Assembly (NCBI GenBank): GCA_000434295.1
Contig: HF994919.1
Coordinates: 36,200-48,081 of the forward strand
Origin: Acetobacter sp. CAG:977
GTDB lineage: Bacteria > Pseudomonadota > Alphaproteobacteria > CAAGCB01 > CAG-977
Length of the DNA: 11,882 nucleotides
Direction: 5' to 3'
Shown here: one piece after another, positions 1 through 7,096 of the stretch
Numbering within the stretch: the stretch's first letter is position 1
How the letters are laid out: each line of letters starts with the position of its first letter
Notes under the pieces: generated by a model
Told to the model about the DNA's origin: nothing
The model's database searches: none
The model's input: the letters and a program-made list of their open reading frames with translations, nothing else
Made by a program: the position numbers and the translations under genes

Positions 1-283
1 TGCCGCAAAAATGCGGGCGCGAAACAGATGCCCCTTCAGAGTGTTTTTCTTTGCCCCCGAAGGATATTCTTTTGTTTTTTTCTTAAAAAAATCGGAAATG
101 CTCATTTATCTTCCTGCCGTCTTGTTTCATAAATTTATCGGTTGCCGTTTGAATTTTATTTTGCGGTGCACGGAATGTCCCGACTTCCCGCCGAAAAAGC
201 CTTAATGTCGCCCTTCTTACAAAAATCCGCTGTCTTTAAAAACATTCCAGCCCCGTTTCGGTATCAGATATCTTATTTTTTTA

Positions 284-304
284 GACCAAAATAAAATTTT
301 TGTC
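284..304. promoter_or_regulatory. AT-rich dyad upstream of hydF
   Basis: Two 9-base arms, GACCAAAAT and ATTTTTGTC, face each other across a 3-base AAA spacer with one mismatched pair. The dyad is preceded by TTTA, giving TTTAGACC. It lies about 80 bases upstream of the best hydF promoter candidate. A closely similar dyad with GAC/GTC ends lies upstream of the metallopeptidase unit near 6980-7005. This could be a regulator binding site, but no regulator is identified and AT-rich dyads can arise by chance. Confidence 0.35.
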
Positions 305-312
305 AATAAAAT

Positions 313-329
313 TGCTTGACCGCCAAGCA
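313..329. promoter_or_regulatory. Inverted repeat TGCTTG-N5-CAAGCA upstream of hydF
   Basis: A perfect 6-base inverted repeat with a 5-base spacer (ACCGC). A TTGACC hexamer at 316-321 overlaps the left arm and could act as a -35 element with an A/T-rich -10 near 340. An operator role is inferred only from position and symmetry. Apart from this, the other dyad and the promoter candidate, nothing recognisable was found in the gene-free leader 1-425; a short stem at 3-16 has no T tract. Confidence 0.35.
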
Positions 330-361
330 TCCGATGCCTTTTAAAAAACATGCTTCGCCTA

Positions 362-390
362 TCGACTTTCGTTCCGAAAAATCTTATATT
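362..390 (+). promoter_or_regulatory. Candidate sigma-70-type promoter of the hydF operon
   Basis: TCGACT at 362-367 (4 of 6 to the -35 consensus) and TATATT at 385-390 (5 of 6 to the -10) are 17 bases apart. A start near 397 would leave a short leader before the GGAG ribosome site at 415-418 and the ATG at 426. It is the best-spaced pair in the leader. Confidence 0.45.
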
Positions 391-425
391 TTCAGATAAA
401 TTTCTAACTTGGACGGAGAATTGAA

Positions 426-1619
426 ATGGCTGAAACGGCACCTCGCGGAGAACGGTTGAACATCGGGTTGTTCGGACGCAGAAACGTCGGAAAATCTTCC
501 CTCTTAAACGCTTTGTGCGGACAAGGCGTCTCCATCGTTTCAAATACGGCGGGAACAACGACCGACGCCGTTGCAAAAATTTACGAGCTCATTCCCGTAG
601 GTCCCGTGACCTTCTTTGATACCGCAGGCATCGACGATATCGGCGAAGTCGGCGAAAAAAGAGTCCAAGCCACCCGCCGCATCCTCTATAAATCCGACAT
701 TGCCGTAATCGTGTCGGACGGTTGCTTCGGTGATTTTGAAAAAGCCCTGATTAAAACCGCAAAAGATTTGAAAATCCCTTTCGTTCTGGTCTTTAACAAA
801 GCCGACATCCTGCCCGAAAGCGACGTTTCTTTTGATTTTCCGTTCATCCGCGTCAGCGCCGAGAAAAAAACAAATATCGAAGAACTTAAAGAAATCCTCA
901 AAAGCCTTGTCCCGGATTACGTCAAAAATGCGCCCCCCCTGTTGCGCGATTTGATTAAAAAAGGCGATACCGTTATTTGCGTTTGCCCCATTGATACTTC
1001 CGCACCGAAAGGACGCCTGATTCTGCCTCAGGTGCAAGCCATCCGCGACATTTTGGACGCGCAGGCGTTCGCTTATACCGTCCAAAACGCCGAAGACTGC
1101 AAAAACGTCATAAACAATATGAAAACTCCGCCCGCTTTGGTCGTCACGGATTCCCAGCTGATCAGGCAGGTCAAAGACGCCGTTTCCCCCTCAATTCCGC
1201 TGACGACGTTTTCAACTCTGTTCGCCAGATACAAAGGCGACCTGAAAAAGCTTTGCGACGGTGCGGAAAAACTGAAAAACCTTAAAGACGGCGACAAAAT
1301 CCTTATCGCCGAAGCCTGTTCCCACCACGTTCAGGAAGACGATATAGCCCGCGTCAAAATCCCCGCCGCCGTTAAAAAAGCATGCGGTAAAAACATCTCT
1401 TTCGACTTTGCCGCAGGAATCGATTTTCCCGCCGATTTGGAAAAATACGCTCTCGTCATCCATTGCGGCGGATGCATGCTGTCCCGCCTTGAAACCCTGC
1501 GGCGATTGAACGAATGTTCGGCAAGAGGCGTCCCCGTAACGAATTTCGGCATTGCATTATCGGCGGCTCAAGGTATCCTTGACAGGGTCGTTGAACCTTT
1601 TATTACGGATGAAAAATGA
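426..1619 (+). CDS. hydF: [FeFe]-hydrogenase H-cluster maturation GTPase HydF
   Basis: HydF is the scaffold on which the 2Fe subcluster of [FeFe] hydrogenase is built by HydE and HydG before transfer to HydA; it acts in the cytoplasm. The 397-residue product has the N-terminal GTPase domain: P-loop at residues 17-25 (GRRNVGKSS), a switch-I threonine run near 44-46, DTAG at 65-68 and NKAD at 124-127. The C-terminal domain carries the cluster ligand pattern of the family: C298 and H300, then H346, C347 and C350 (CxH...HCxxC, 45 residues between the histidines). The domain order separates it from TrmE and Era. The ATG at 426 follows GGAG with a 7-base gap. It is the first gene of a packed run; hydE, hydG and hydA are not in the window. 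Its presence implies hydrogen metabolism under anaerobic conditions. Confidence 0.95.
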   Translation: MAETAPRGERLNIGLFGRRNVGKSSLLNALCGQGVSIVSNTAGTTTDAVAKIYELIPVGPVTFFDTAGIDDIGEVGEKRVQATRRILYKSDIAVIVSDGCFGDFEKALIKTAKDLKIPFVLVFNKADILPESDVSFDFPFIRVSAEKKTNIEELKEILKSLVPDYVKNAPPLLRDLIKKGDTVICVCPIDTSAPKGRLILPQVQAIRDILDAQAFAYTVQNAEDCKNVINNMKTPPALVVTDSQLIRQVKDAVSPSIPLTTFSTLFARYKGDLKKLCDGAEKLKNLKDGDKILIAEACSHHVQEDDIARVKIPAAVKKACGKNISFDFAAGIDFPADLEKYALVIHCGGCMLSRLETLRRLNECSARGVPVTNFGIALSAAQGILDRVVEPFITDEK

Positions 1620-1900
1620 AAAAAAATATCTTCTGCTCTTTTTTTCTGTTGCCCGCTTTGTTGCTTTTCGGATGCGCGGGGACTCTTTTTTCTTACGAAG
1701 AAACGCCTTTTTACGAACGCGCCTACGCTCTGCCCGCCGAAGCCGCAGAATGGGCTAAAACAGCCCCCTTGGCCGATCTGTGTCAGGGGACGAAAAATTG
1801 GCGACACCCCCATATCCGCGAAGCTTCCCTGCGCGAAATCAAAGAACGTGATTTAAATACCAAAGCCTGCTACTATACCGGAATGGAATTAACCCCCTGA
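1616..1900 (+). CDS. Small predicted lipoprotein
   Basis: A 94-residue protein with a classic lipoprotein signal: MKKN start, hydrophobic core at residues 5-18 and lipobox LFGC with the acylated cysteine predicted at C20. The mature part is about 75 residues, polar, with two further cysteines (C56 and one near residue 85) and no domain I recognise. The start codon overlaps the hydF stop in an ATGA junction, so the two genes are translationally coupled. Export and lipidation are well supported by the sequence; the function is unknown, and a direct role in hydrogenase maturation is doubtful because HydF is cytoplasmic. Confidence 0.8.
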   Translation: MKKNIFCSFFLLPALLLFGCAGTLFSYEETPFYERAYALPAEAAEWAKTAPLADLCQGTKNWRHPHIREASLREIKERDLNTKACYYTGMELTP

Positions 1901-1913
1901 CTAGGAAATAAAA

Positions 1914-2159
1914 ATGTCTTGGCTGGATGAAGCTAAAAAAATCGCCGAACAAAAAATGAAGAAAAACAACAATATAAAACCTTCCGCTTTGCTGGCAGAC
2001 GAAAACAAAGAAGCTTTGATACGGAAATTGCGCTTGGAATACGATGACGCCACCGAACGCGAAATCGAAAAAGCCCTGAACGATGCCGAAGAAAAATTCG
2101 GACAAAACCCCGATGAAAAAACTTTAAACGCCTTTTTAAGAACAAAGCTGGAAAGCTGA
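1914..2159 (+). CDS. Small charged helical protein of unknown function
   Basis: An 81-residue protein rich in Lys, Glu and Ala, with no signal peptide, membrane segment or cysteine. The sequence suggests two or three amphipathic helices, roughly residues 2-17, 31-39 and 47-60. The ATG at 1914 follows an AGGAAA ribosome site at 1903-1908. It sits 13 bases after the lipoprotein stop and 28 bases before the next gene, in the same operon. I do not recognise the family. That it is a real gene is supported by spacing, ribosome site and codon use matching its neighbours. Confidence 0.7.
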   Translation: MSWLDEAKKIAEQKMKKNNNIKPSALLADENKEALIRKLRLEYDDATEREIEKALNDAEEKFGQNPDEKTLNAFLRTKLES

Positions 2160-2187
2160 ATTCTGTTATTTTCTCAAGGAGCTCTCG

Positions 2188-3057
2188 GTGTCTGACGAAA
2201 TCAGCAATCTGAAAAACGAAATCGCCCGCCTGAACATCCGTTTGGCGGAAGAAGAACGCGCTTTGATTATTTTGGGCAACAAAAAACGTGCCGCCCTGTT
2301 CGACCCGCTTGTCGCCCCTTTCAAAGCCGTCGCCAGAATGACGGACGAACTGACTTACCGTTCGAAAATCAAAAAAGTCAAAAATATGAAAGTCGCCGTC
2401 CATATCCATCTGTTCTATCAGGATCTGGCGCCGGAATTCGTAACTTATCTGAAAAACATTCCCGCAGACTTTGACTTGTTCGTCACAACGCCCGATACGG
2501 ACACCGATGCCGTCGGAAAGTTGTTCGATTGTTTCAAAAACGTCCGCGTGATTACCGTTCCCAACAAAGGACGCGATATCGGTGCTTTTCTGACCGTGAT
2601 AAATCAAATCGACCTTAACGCCTATGACGTCATAATCAAACTGCATTCCAAAAAATCGCTGGGACGCGACACGGACGGAAATAAATGGCGAAAAGAGCTG
2701 ATAAAACCGATGCTGGGGTCAAAAGCAAAAGCAACGTTGATGCTTTACGCGTTTTATAAACGCAAAAAACTGGGTATGTACGGCGCAAAAAAACATTTGT
2801 CGACTTTGGGCATGGAACAGTACCGCATCTTTTTCGATTTGTGCGAACGTTTGAAAATTCAACCCTACCCCTTTTATTTCAAAGGCACCATGTTCGCCAT
2901 ACGACCTTCGGCTCTCGAACCGCTTAAAAATTCAGGGCTGAGCATGGACGACATGACCGAACGCATGGAACGGTCGGACGGTTATTTGGAACACGCCCTT
3001 GAACGAACGTTCGGCTCTTTGTGCGCAAAAGCCGCCTTGACCGTAAAGGGCGTTTAA
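2188..3057 (+). CDS. Rhamnan synthesis protein F-like (RgpF family) protein
   Basis: A 289-residue protein. After a short N-terminal coiled-coil-like stretch (residues 2-30) come motifs of the rhamnan synthesis F / glycan-assembly family: VAVHIHLFYQD at 69-79, the hallmark NKGRDIGAF at 126-134 and KLHSKKS at 151-157. Relatives are found in polysaccharide clusters and are linked to rhamnose-rich glycans or O-antigen; the exact reaction is not settled. The GTG start at 2188 is chosen because AAGGAG at 2176-2181 sits 6 bases upstream; the first ATG would lose the coiled-coil part. There is no signal peptide. No other glycan genes are nearby, so a role in surface polysaccharide is inferred from the family alone. 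The stop overlaps the nfo start (TAATG). Confidence 0.75.
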   Translation: MSDEISNLKNEIARLNIRLAEEERALIILGNKKRAALFDPLVAPFKAVARMTDELTYRSKIKKVKNMKVAVHIHLFYQDLAPEFVTYLKNIPADFDLFVTTPDTDTDAVGKLFDCFKNVRVITVPNKGRDIGAFLTVINQIDLNAYDVIIKLHSKKSLGRDTDGNKWRKELIKPMLGSKAKATLMLYAFYKRKKLGMYGAKKHLSTLGMEQYRIFFDLCERLKIQPYPFYFKGTMFAIRPSALEPLKNSGLSMDDMTERMERSDGYLEHALERTFGSLCAKAALTVKGV

Positions 3058-3887
3058 TGCTGCATATCGGATGCCACCTCTCTTCGGCAAAAGGGTTCTT
3101 GCATATGGGCAAAGAAGCCTTGTCCATAAACGCCGATACTTTTCAGTTTTTTTCCAGAAATCCCCGCGGCAGCAAAGCCAAACCCTTTGACAAAAATGAC
3201 GCGGCGGCGTTGCAGGCCTTGATAAAAGAGCATCATTTCGCTGCGTTGCTGATACACGCTCCTTATACCTTAAACGCCTGTTCCGCAGACGAAGGATTGA
3301 GAGAATTTGCCAAAAATACAATGGCTCAGGACTTGGAAAATCTGGAAAACCTGCCGGGTCACCTTTACAATTTTCATCCGGGAAGCCATACGGGACAAGG
3401 GATTGATACCGGCATACGCTTTATTGCCGATATGCTGAACGCCCTTTTAAGCAAAGAAATGAAAACGACCGTCCTGCTGGAAACCATGTCGGGAAAAGGC
3501 AGCGAAGTCGGTTCACGTTTCGAAGAATTGCGCCGCATTATCGATTTGACGGACATCAAAGAAAAATTAGGGGTCTGTCTGGATACCTGTCACGTTTTTT
3601 CCGCCGGATACGATATCGTCAACGATCTTGACGGCGTGTTGGAAGAATTTGATCGCATTATCGGCATTGAACGACTGAAAGCCATTCATCTGAATGACAG
3701 CCTGACCCCGTTCGGCGCCAAAAAAGACCGCCACGAAAAAATCGGAAAAGGGCAAATCGGATGGGATGCGATCGTGCGCATCATCAACCATCCCCGACTG
3801 CGCGATTTGCCTTTTTATTTGGAAACGCCGAACGAAATTGACGGATACGCCGAAGAAATCAGCCGATTGAGAAAAGCCGCAAGATGA
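3057..3887 (+). CDS. nfo: Endonuclease IV (AP endonuclease)
   Basis: A 276-residue Zn-dependent class II AP endonuclease of base excision repair, cleaving 5' of abasic sites. All expected metal ligands are visible in order: H67 (IHAPY), H107 (FHPGSH), E142 (LLETMSG), D176 and H179 (CLDTCH), the histidine of AIHLNDS, the DRH of KKDRHEKIGKG and the glutamate of YLETPNE. These positions closely track the E. coli enzyme. The start is the ATG at 3057, overlapping the previous stop by one base with AAAGGG just upstream. A longer GTG reading from 3021 would add 12 basic residues not expected in the family. The kinase downstream begins in an ATGA overlap. Confidence 0.95.
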   Translation: MLHIGCHLSSAKGFLHMGKEALSINADTFQFFSRNPRGSKAKPFDKNDAAALQALIKEHHFAALLIHAPYTLNACSADEGLREFAKNTMAQDLENLENLPGHLYNFHPGSHTGQGIDTGIRFIADMLNALLSKEMKTTVLLETMSGKGSEVGSRFEELRRIIDLTDIKEKLGVCLDTCHVFSAGYDIVNDLDGVLEEFDRIIGIERLKAIHLNDSLTPFGAKKDRHEKIGKGQIGWDAIVRIINHPRLRDLPFYLETPNEIDGYAEEISRLRKAAR

Positions 3888-4366
3888 AAGAAATCGTTTA
3901 TCTGACGAGGCTTCCCGCCAGCGGAAAAACAACGTACCGCATTGCCGAATATCCGAACCACGCCGTTATTTCAAATGACGAAGTAACGGAAGCTTATGCC
4001 GCCAGGCATCATTTGAATTACGGGGAAGCATGGCAACACCTGTCTTCAAACGACGTTGTGCGCGAAGGCAAAAAACGTTTTGAAAAAGCCGTCAAAGAAG
4101 GCAGAAACATCGTCATAGACAACACGAATCTTACCGTTGAATCCCGTGCGCTTTACCGTGCCGCAGGCTATGTTTTAAAAGCCGTCGTGTTTGTTATCAG
4201 TGAAGATCAAAGAAAACAAAACGCCCGGCATCGAAAAGCCTCAGGGGGTAAATTCATTGACGAAAGCACCGTTTGCGAAATGCGTAAAAAATTCGTCCTT
4301 CCGAGCAAATCGGAAGGATTTTCGGAAATTATTTACGTCCGTCAGGACAACGCTTTTGATGCCTGA
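3884..4366 (+). CDS. Small P-loop kinase, polynucleotide-kinase-like (AAA_33 type)
   Basis: A 160-residue protein resembling the kinase domain of T4 polynucleotide kinase and related predicted kinases. It has a P-loop ending in SGKTT at residues 13-17, ND at 31-32 (equivalent to the conserved Asp near the substrate in PNK-like kinases), an IVIDNTN strand at 76-82 and a basic lid-like segment with R115 and R117. The first glycine of the Walker A motif is replaced by R9 (codon AGG). It starts in an ATGA overlap with nfo, so a role in nucleic-acid end processing beside endonuclease IV is plausible but inferred. The substrate could equally be a small molecule. Its last 25 bases overlap the end of sufE on the other strand. 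Confidence 0.75.
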   Translation: MKEIVYLTRLPASGKTTYRIAEYPNHAVISNDEVTEAYAARHHLNYGEAWQHLSSNDVVREGKKRFEKAVKEGRNIVIDNTNLTVESRALYRAAGYVLKAVVFVISEDQRKQNARHRKASGGKFIDESTVCEMRKKFVLPSKSEGFSEIIYVRQDNAFDA

Positions 4367-4746
4367 GATTTAACGCGTTCGACCATGGCGAAAAATCCGT
4401 TGCGACGCGTGGGGCTTAAATGACTGTCCAACCCCAGCTGTTTAAAGACGCCTTCAACGTCCGTATTTAAAATATCCTGCGGCGTTTTTCCCGACAGTAT
4501 GATTTGCAAAACGGCGATCAAACCCCGCACGATAAATGCATCACTGTCGGCGACAAAGCTGAGCTTTCCGTCCGACAACGACGTTTTCAGCCATACTTGG
4601 CTCATGCACCCTTCGACTTTTGTATCGGCGTTCTTGTCGGCGTCTGCCATCGGCGGCAGTTCTTTGCCCAGCTCGATCAAATACGCATAACGCTGTTCCC
4701 AATCTTCCAAAAACGAAAAGTTTTCGATCAGCTCTGCCGTATCCAT
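4342..4746 (-). CDS. sufE: SufE-like cysteine desulfuration protein
   Basis: SufE accepts persulfide sulfur from the cysteine desulfurase SufS and passes it to the SUF Fe-S assembly scaffold in the cytoplasm. The 134-residue product has the family layout: helical N-terminus with WEQRYAYLIELGKELP, then the sulfur-accepting C47 in VEGCMSQVW and the later helices RGLIAVL and GLDSHLSPTRRNGF. The ATG at 4746 is chosen because GAGG lies 5 bases upstream; the longer reading begins at a TTG (4764) inside the previous gene. It is the last gene of the leftward unit, 7 bases after the metallopeptidase stop. No sufS, sufB, sufC or sufD lies in the window. The 3' end overlaps the kinase gene by 25 bases. 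Confidence 0.93.
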   Translation of the reverse strand: MDTAELIENFSFLEDWEQRYAYLIELGKELPPMADADKNADTKVEGCMSQVWLKTSLSDGKLSFVADSDAFIVRGLIAVLQIILSGKTPQDILNTDVEGVFKQLGLDSHLSPTRRNGFFAMVERVKSQASKALS

Positions 4747-4753
4747 TTTTTCC

Positions 4754-5830
4754 TCAACGTTCAAATTTCATATACTGCATCCACAGCGGAACGACTTTCG
4801 GACGCAAAGGAATCAACCTGGGAGGACGGTCAAAGGGCTTTTCCCCGTTTGCCCGTTTTTCTTCCAACTCTTTGCGCGTAAAATCGCTCAAGACGTCCGG
4901 AGTCTTATCATATTTTTCATGAAACCGCACTTCAATAAACGGCGTGCTTTTATAAACGGGTATCTTTTCAAGCGAAGGATCGACCTCTGCCCCTAAATCG
5001 CGGCAAGCTTTAATATGCTTTTTCACCCAATTTGCCGTCATTTCCGAAATGCCCGCATAATGAGGTTCGTTCAATTTTTCATACGGTTCGGAAAAATACG
5101 TTTTTCCGTCCGCATTACAAATTTTGCGCACGGATTCAGCCAAAGGCATTTCTTCAAAATCTCCGCTCGGATTGCGATACGCCGCCCCCATGCTTAACGG
5201 CGTCATAACATGGTCAATTTCATATGCCATTTTATAAAGTTCGTCGTCATACCACGCCAGCGCTGCCGCCGTCATGGCTTTATCGGAACTTTCGCCGTCG
5301 CGCGCCGCATGTTGGTATGCATCGAAAATACCTGCTTTCGTCCGCCGTAAAACCACGGCAGGCATATAATCTCCTTCTTCCAGAAGTTCGTAACACGCCC
5401 GAGCCGAAGCCGCACAAGCGTCCGCTTCCATCAGTCTTTTTTCTTTTAACTGGGTTTCCATCGAAATATACGGCGTGTGCCCTGCCGTCGCCCCGCGGCT
5501 GATCTGGTCGGCATGGCGGCATTCGTGAACCAGTGTCGCCGTCCAGTCCGCCGGTTGGAATTGGCGGGACAGGATTATCTGTTTAAACGTCGAACGGCAG
5601 CATCCTCTGGCATTTTCCAAATCTTCAAAACAAATTTCATAGCCCAAAGAAGCTGCCTTTTCCAAAACGGATTTTGCAAAAGGGCTTTGCGCCGTGCGGT
5701 TCACCAATTCGGTCAGCAAATCCTGTTCGTCTTGCGTCCCCTTTAAACGAAAAGGCGTTTCAAGCGTTTGTTTTTGCCCCGCTTCGATATGATATTTCTT
5801 TCTCGGATCCGAAAAATCCTGTTCCAGCAT
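4754..5830 (-). CDS. Putative HExxH metallopeptidase (DUF6782-like), paralogue 2
   Basis: A 358-residue protein with a zinc-peptidase signature HECRH (H102, E103, H106) in the context TLVHECRHADQ, and a downstream glutamate E135 in RLMEADA as the likely third ligand, a gluzincin-like arrangement. A GCC pair at 77-78 and a block around MAYE further downstream are shared with the adjacent paralogue. No signal peptide or membrane segment is seen, so it probably acts in the cytoplasm or is secreted by another route. The C-terminal tail (about 300-358) is basic and proline-rich. The ATG at 5830 starts 2 bases after the upstream stop with an AGG ribosome site. The family name is a resemblance from memory; substrate unknown. 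Confidence 0.7.
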   Translation of the reverse strand: MLEQDFSDPRKKYHIEAGQKQTLETPFRLKGTQDEQDLLTELVNRTAQSPFAKSVLEKAASLGYEICFEDLENARGCCRSTFKQIILSRQFQPADWTATLVHECRHADQISRGATAGHTPYISMETQLKEKRLMEADACAASARACYELLEEGDYMPAVVLRRTKAGIFDAYQHAARDGESSDKAMTAAALAWYDDELYKMAYEIDHVMTPLSMGAAYRNPSGDFEEMPLAESVRKICNADGKTYFSEPYEKLNEPHYAGISEMTANWVKKHIKACRDLGAEVDPSLEKIPVYKSTPFIEVRFHEKYDKTPDVLSDFTRKELEEKRANGEKPFDRPPRLIPLRPKVVPLWMQYMKFER

Positions 5831-5832
5831 CG

Positions 5833-6918
5833 TTACCTGCCTCTTTCGCGCATTTCGGAAATCAAAAGCGCCGTATTGTCTTTTTTCTGAGAAGACTTGT
5901 TAAAATATTTTTCAAAAGCTTTATCCCGTTTCATCCGAATTTTCAAAACTTCGGGACGTTCGGAAACGGGGACGGGCATTTTTCCGAAATTCGATTCCAC
6001 GATTTTTTCAAGCATCGGAGTAACATAAAATTCCTTCATGGACTCCAAAGACTTATCGCGGCATTTTTCGTTATAGAAGGCTTCCCACCCTTCGGAATAT
6101 TTTTGCAGCCAGCCGTAAGTCGGCGAAGACACGGCAGCATATTTTTCCGAAGCAAAAACGGACAGCGGCATGGAAAAATAAGTTCCGCCTTTAAAGGTGC
6201 AGACTTTTGCCAGAGTTTCTTCGACGGGAACGGATTTCGGAGCGGGTCGTTTTGCCGCCGTATTAAATCCCTCTGCCAAAGGTTCGACCAAATAGCAACG
6301 CTCATAAGCCATTTTCAACGCTTCGTTACCGTACCATGCGTCAACGGCCGCGGTCATGGCTTCGGGCAAACCTTCGTTTCCTTTTTTGATGTAGGTTTCG
6401 GCAAACGTCCGAGATTCGTTCGGATAAGCGCGGCACAGCTCGCCAAAGGGTCGGACATCGCCTTTTTCGCTTAATTCCGCGCAAACGGCTAAAGCGCAAG
6501 CCGTTGCATCGGCTTCGGTCAGACGCGTTTCCGTCAGAGTGCTTTGAGCATCAATATCGTAAAAGCTTTTATGGCAACCGCGATGGAACTGTCCTGCGTG
6601 GCGAGCTTCGTGAACGAGAGTTGCCACCATGTCGTCTTCGGACAAATTGTCGGAAAGGAACAGACAATTTTTATCGGGATTACAACATCCTTTTGAATTT
6701 CCGAGAAAAGCCAAAGAAACGCCATAGCCTGCTTTGGCGGCATCTTTTAAAATTTCAGAACCAAAGGGACTTTTTGAAATGCGATCGATAACGTTTAAAA
6801 GGATTTCCTGCCCCTCGGGTGTTCCGAACACGGGCAACCCGAAAACGCCGTCCGTTTTTTGGTTTAAAGAATCGGCCGCTTTTGCTTTTTGTTTGGCAAG
6901 GCTTTTTTTCAGGCTCAT
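5833..6918 (-). CDS. Putative HExxH metallopeptidase (DUF6782-like), paralogue 1
   Basis: A 361-residue protein, first gene of the leftward unit. It has HEARH (H103, E104, H107) in TLVHEARHAGQ and E135 in RLTEADA, matching its neighbour nearly residue for residue in position. Shared blocks include SPFG/SPFA near 50, GCC at 78-79 and LFLS/IILS just before the active-site helix. The N-terminus is Lys/Ala-rich without a signal peptide. The ATG at 6918 follows AAGGAG with a 6-base gap. Probably a Zn-dependent peptidase with an unknown substrate. The pair arose by tandem duplication and has since diverged strongly outside the active-site region. Confidence 0.72.
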   Translation of the reverse strand: MSLKKSLAKQKAKAADSLNQKTDGVFGLPVFGTPEGQEILLNVIDRISKSPFGSEILKDAAKAGYGVSLAFLGNSKGCCNPDKNCLFLSDNLSEDDMVATLVHEARHAGQFHRGCHKSFYDIDAQSTLTETRLTEADATACALAVCAELSEKGDVRPFGELCRAYPNESRTFAETYIKKGNEGLPEAMTAAVDAWYGNEALKMAYERCYLVEPLAEGFNTAAKRPAPKSVPVEETLAKVCTFKGGTYFSMPLSVFASEKYAAVSSPTYGWLQKYSEGWEAFYNEKCRDKSLESMKEFYVTPMLEKIVESNFGKMPVPVSERPEVLKIRMKRDKAFEKYFNKSSQKKDNTALLISEMRERGR

Positions 6919-6944
6919 AAAGGTCTCCTTTACGCTAGGATTTT

Positions 6945-6973
6945 ACTTTAGCACAAGGTCGGTTCCGCCTCAA
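6945..6973 (-). promoter_or_regulatory. Candidate promoter of the metallopeptidase-sufE unit
   Basis: On the minus strand TTGAGG (6968-6973) and TAAAGT (6945-6950) are separated by exactly 17 bases, each matching 4 of 6 consensus positions. It lies 26 bases upstream of the start codon, with the ribosome site in between. A dyad ends a few bases upstream of the -35. Confidence 0.45.
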
Positions 6974-6979
6974 CATTTT

Positions 6980-7005
6980 AGACAAAAAATTTTTTATTTT
7001 TGTCT
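6980..7005. promoter_or_regulatory. AT-rich dyad AGACAAAAA-N8-TTTTTGTCT
   Basis: Two perfect 9-base arms, AGACAAAAA at 6980-6988 and TTTTTGTCT at 6997-7005, across an A/T-only 8-base spacer. It sits just upstream of the candidate leftward promoter. The GAC/GTC-ended arms with A/T runs resemble the dyad upstream of hydF at 284-304. It could bind a shared regulator, or be curved upstream-element DNA. Confidence 0.4.
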
Positions 7006-7010
7006 TTTTG

Positions 7011-7023
7011 ATGACAATGTCAT
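7011..7023. promoter_or_regulatory. Palindrome ATGACA-A-TGTCAT
   Basis: A perfect 6-base inverted repeat with a single-base centre, between the leftward metallopeptidase promoter and the rightward tRNA-Lys promoter. Its shape and place suit a protein-binding site, but the regulator is unknown and no second copy was found. Confidence 0.35.
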
Positions 7024-7051
7024 GTATTTTGAAAAAAATATAAAAAAAATC

Positions 7052-7080
7052 TTGACCTTTTTTGTTCATCCTTATATGGT
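7052..7080 (+). promoter_or_regulatory. Candidate promoter of tRNA-Lys
   Basis: TTGACC (7052-7057, 5 of 6) and TATGGT (7075-7080) are 17 bases apart. Transcription would begin near 7087, about 10 bases before the mature 5' end of the tRNA. Confidence 0.5.
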
Positions 7081-7096
7081 TGCGCTCACAGTGAAC

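Noticed and set aside
3..16. Short CCGCA/TGCGG stem at the window edge
   Set aside because: 5-bp stem without a T tract; perhaps part of an upstream feature but not supportable here.
11..205. Plus-strand 64-codon frame in the leader
   Set aside because: No ribosome site, odd Phe/Pro-rich composition and no family features; treated as gene-free.
217..576. Minus-strand 119-codon frame overlapping the start of hydF
   Set aside because: Arg/Phe-rich shadow of hydF and its promoter, without a ribosome site or domain.
3021..3056. Longer endonuclease IV reading frame from a GTG at 3021
   Set aside because: It would overlap the previous gene by 37 bases and add residues absent from the family; ATG at 3057 has a suitable ribosome site and overlap.
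5674..6474. Plus-strand 266-codon frame opposite the metallopeptidase genes
   Set aside because: Phe/Arg/His-rich antisense shadow of two well-supported genes, spanning their junction, without a recognisable domain.
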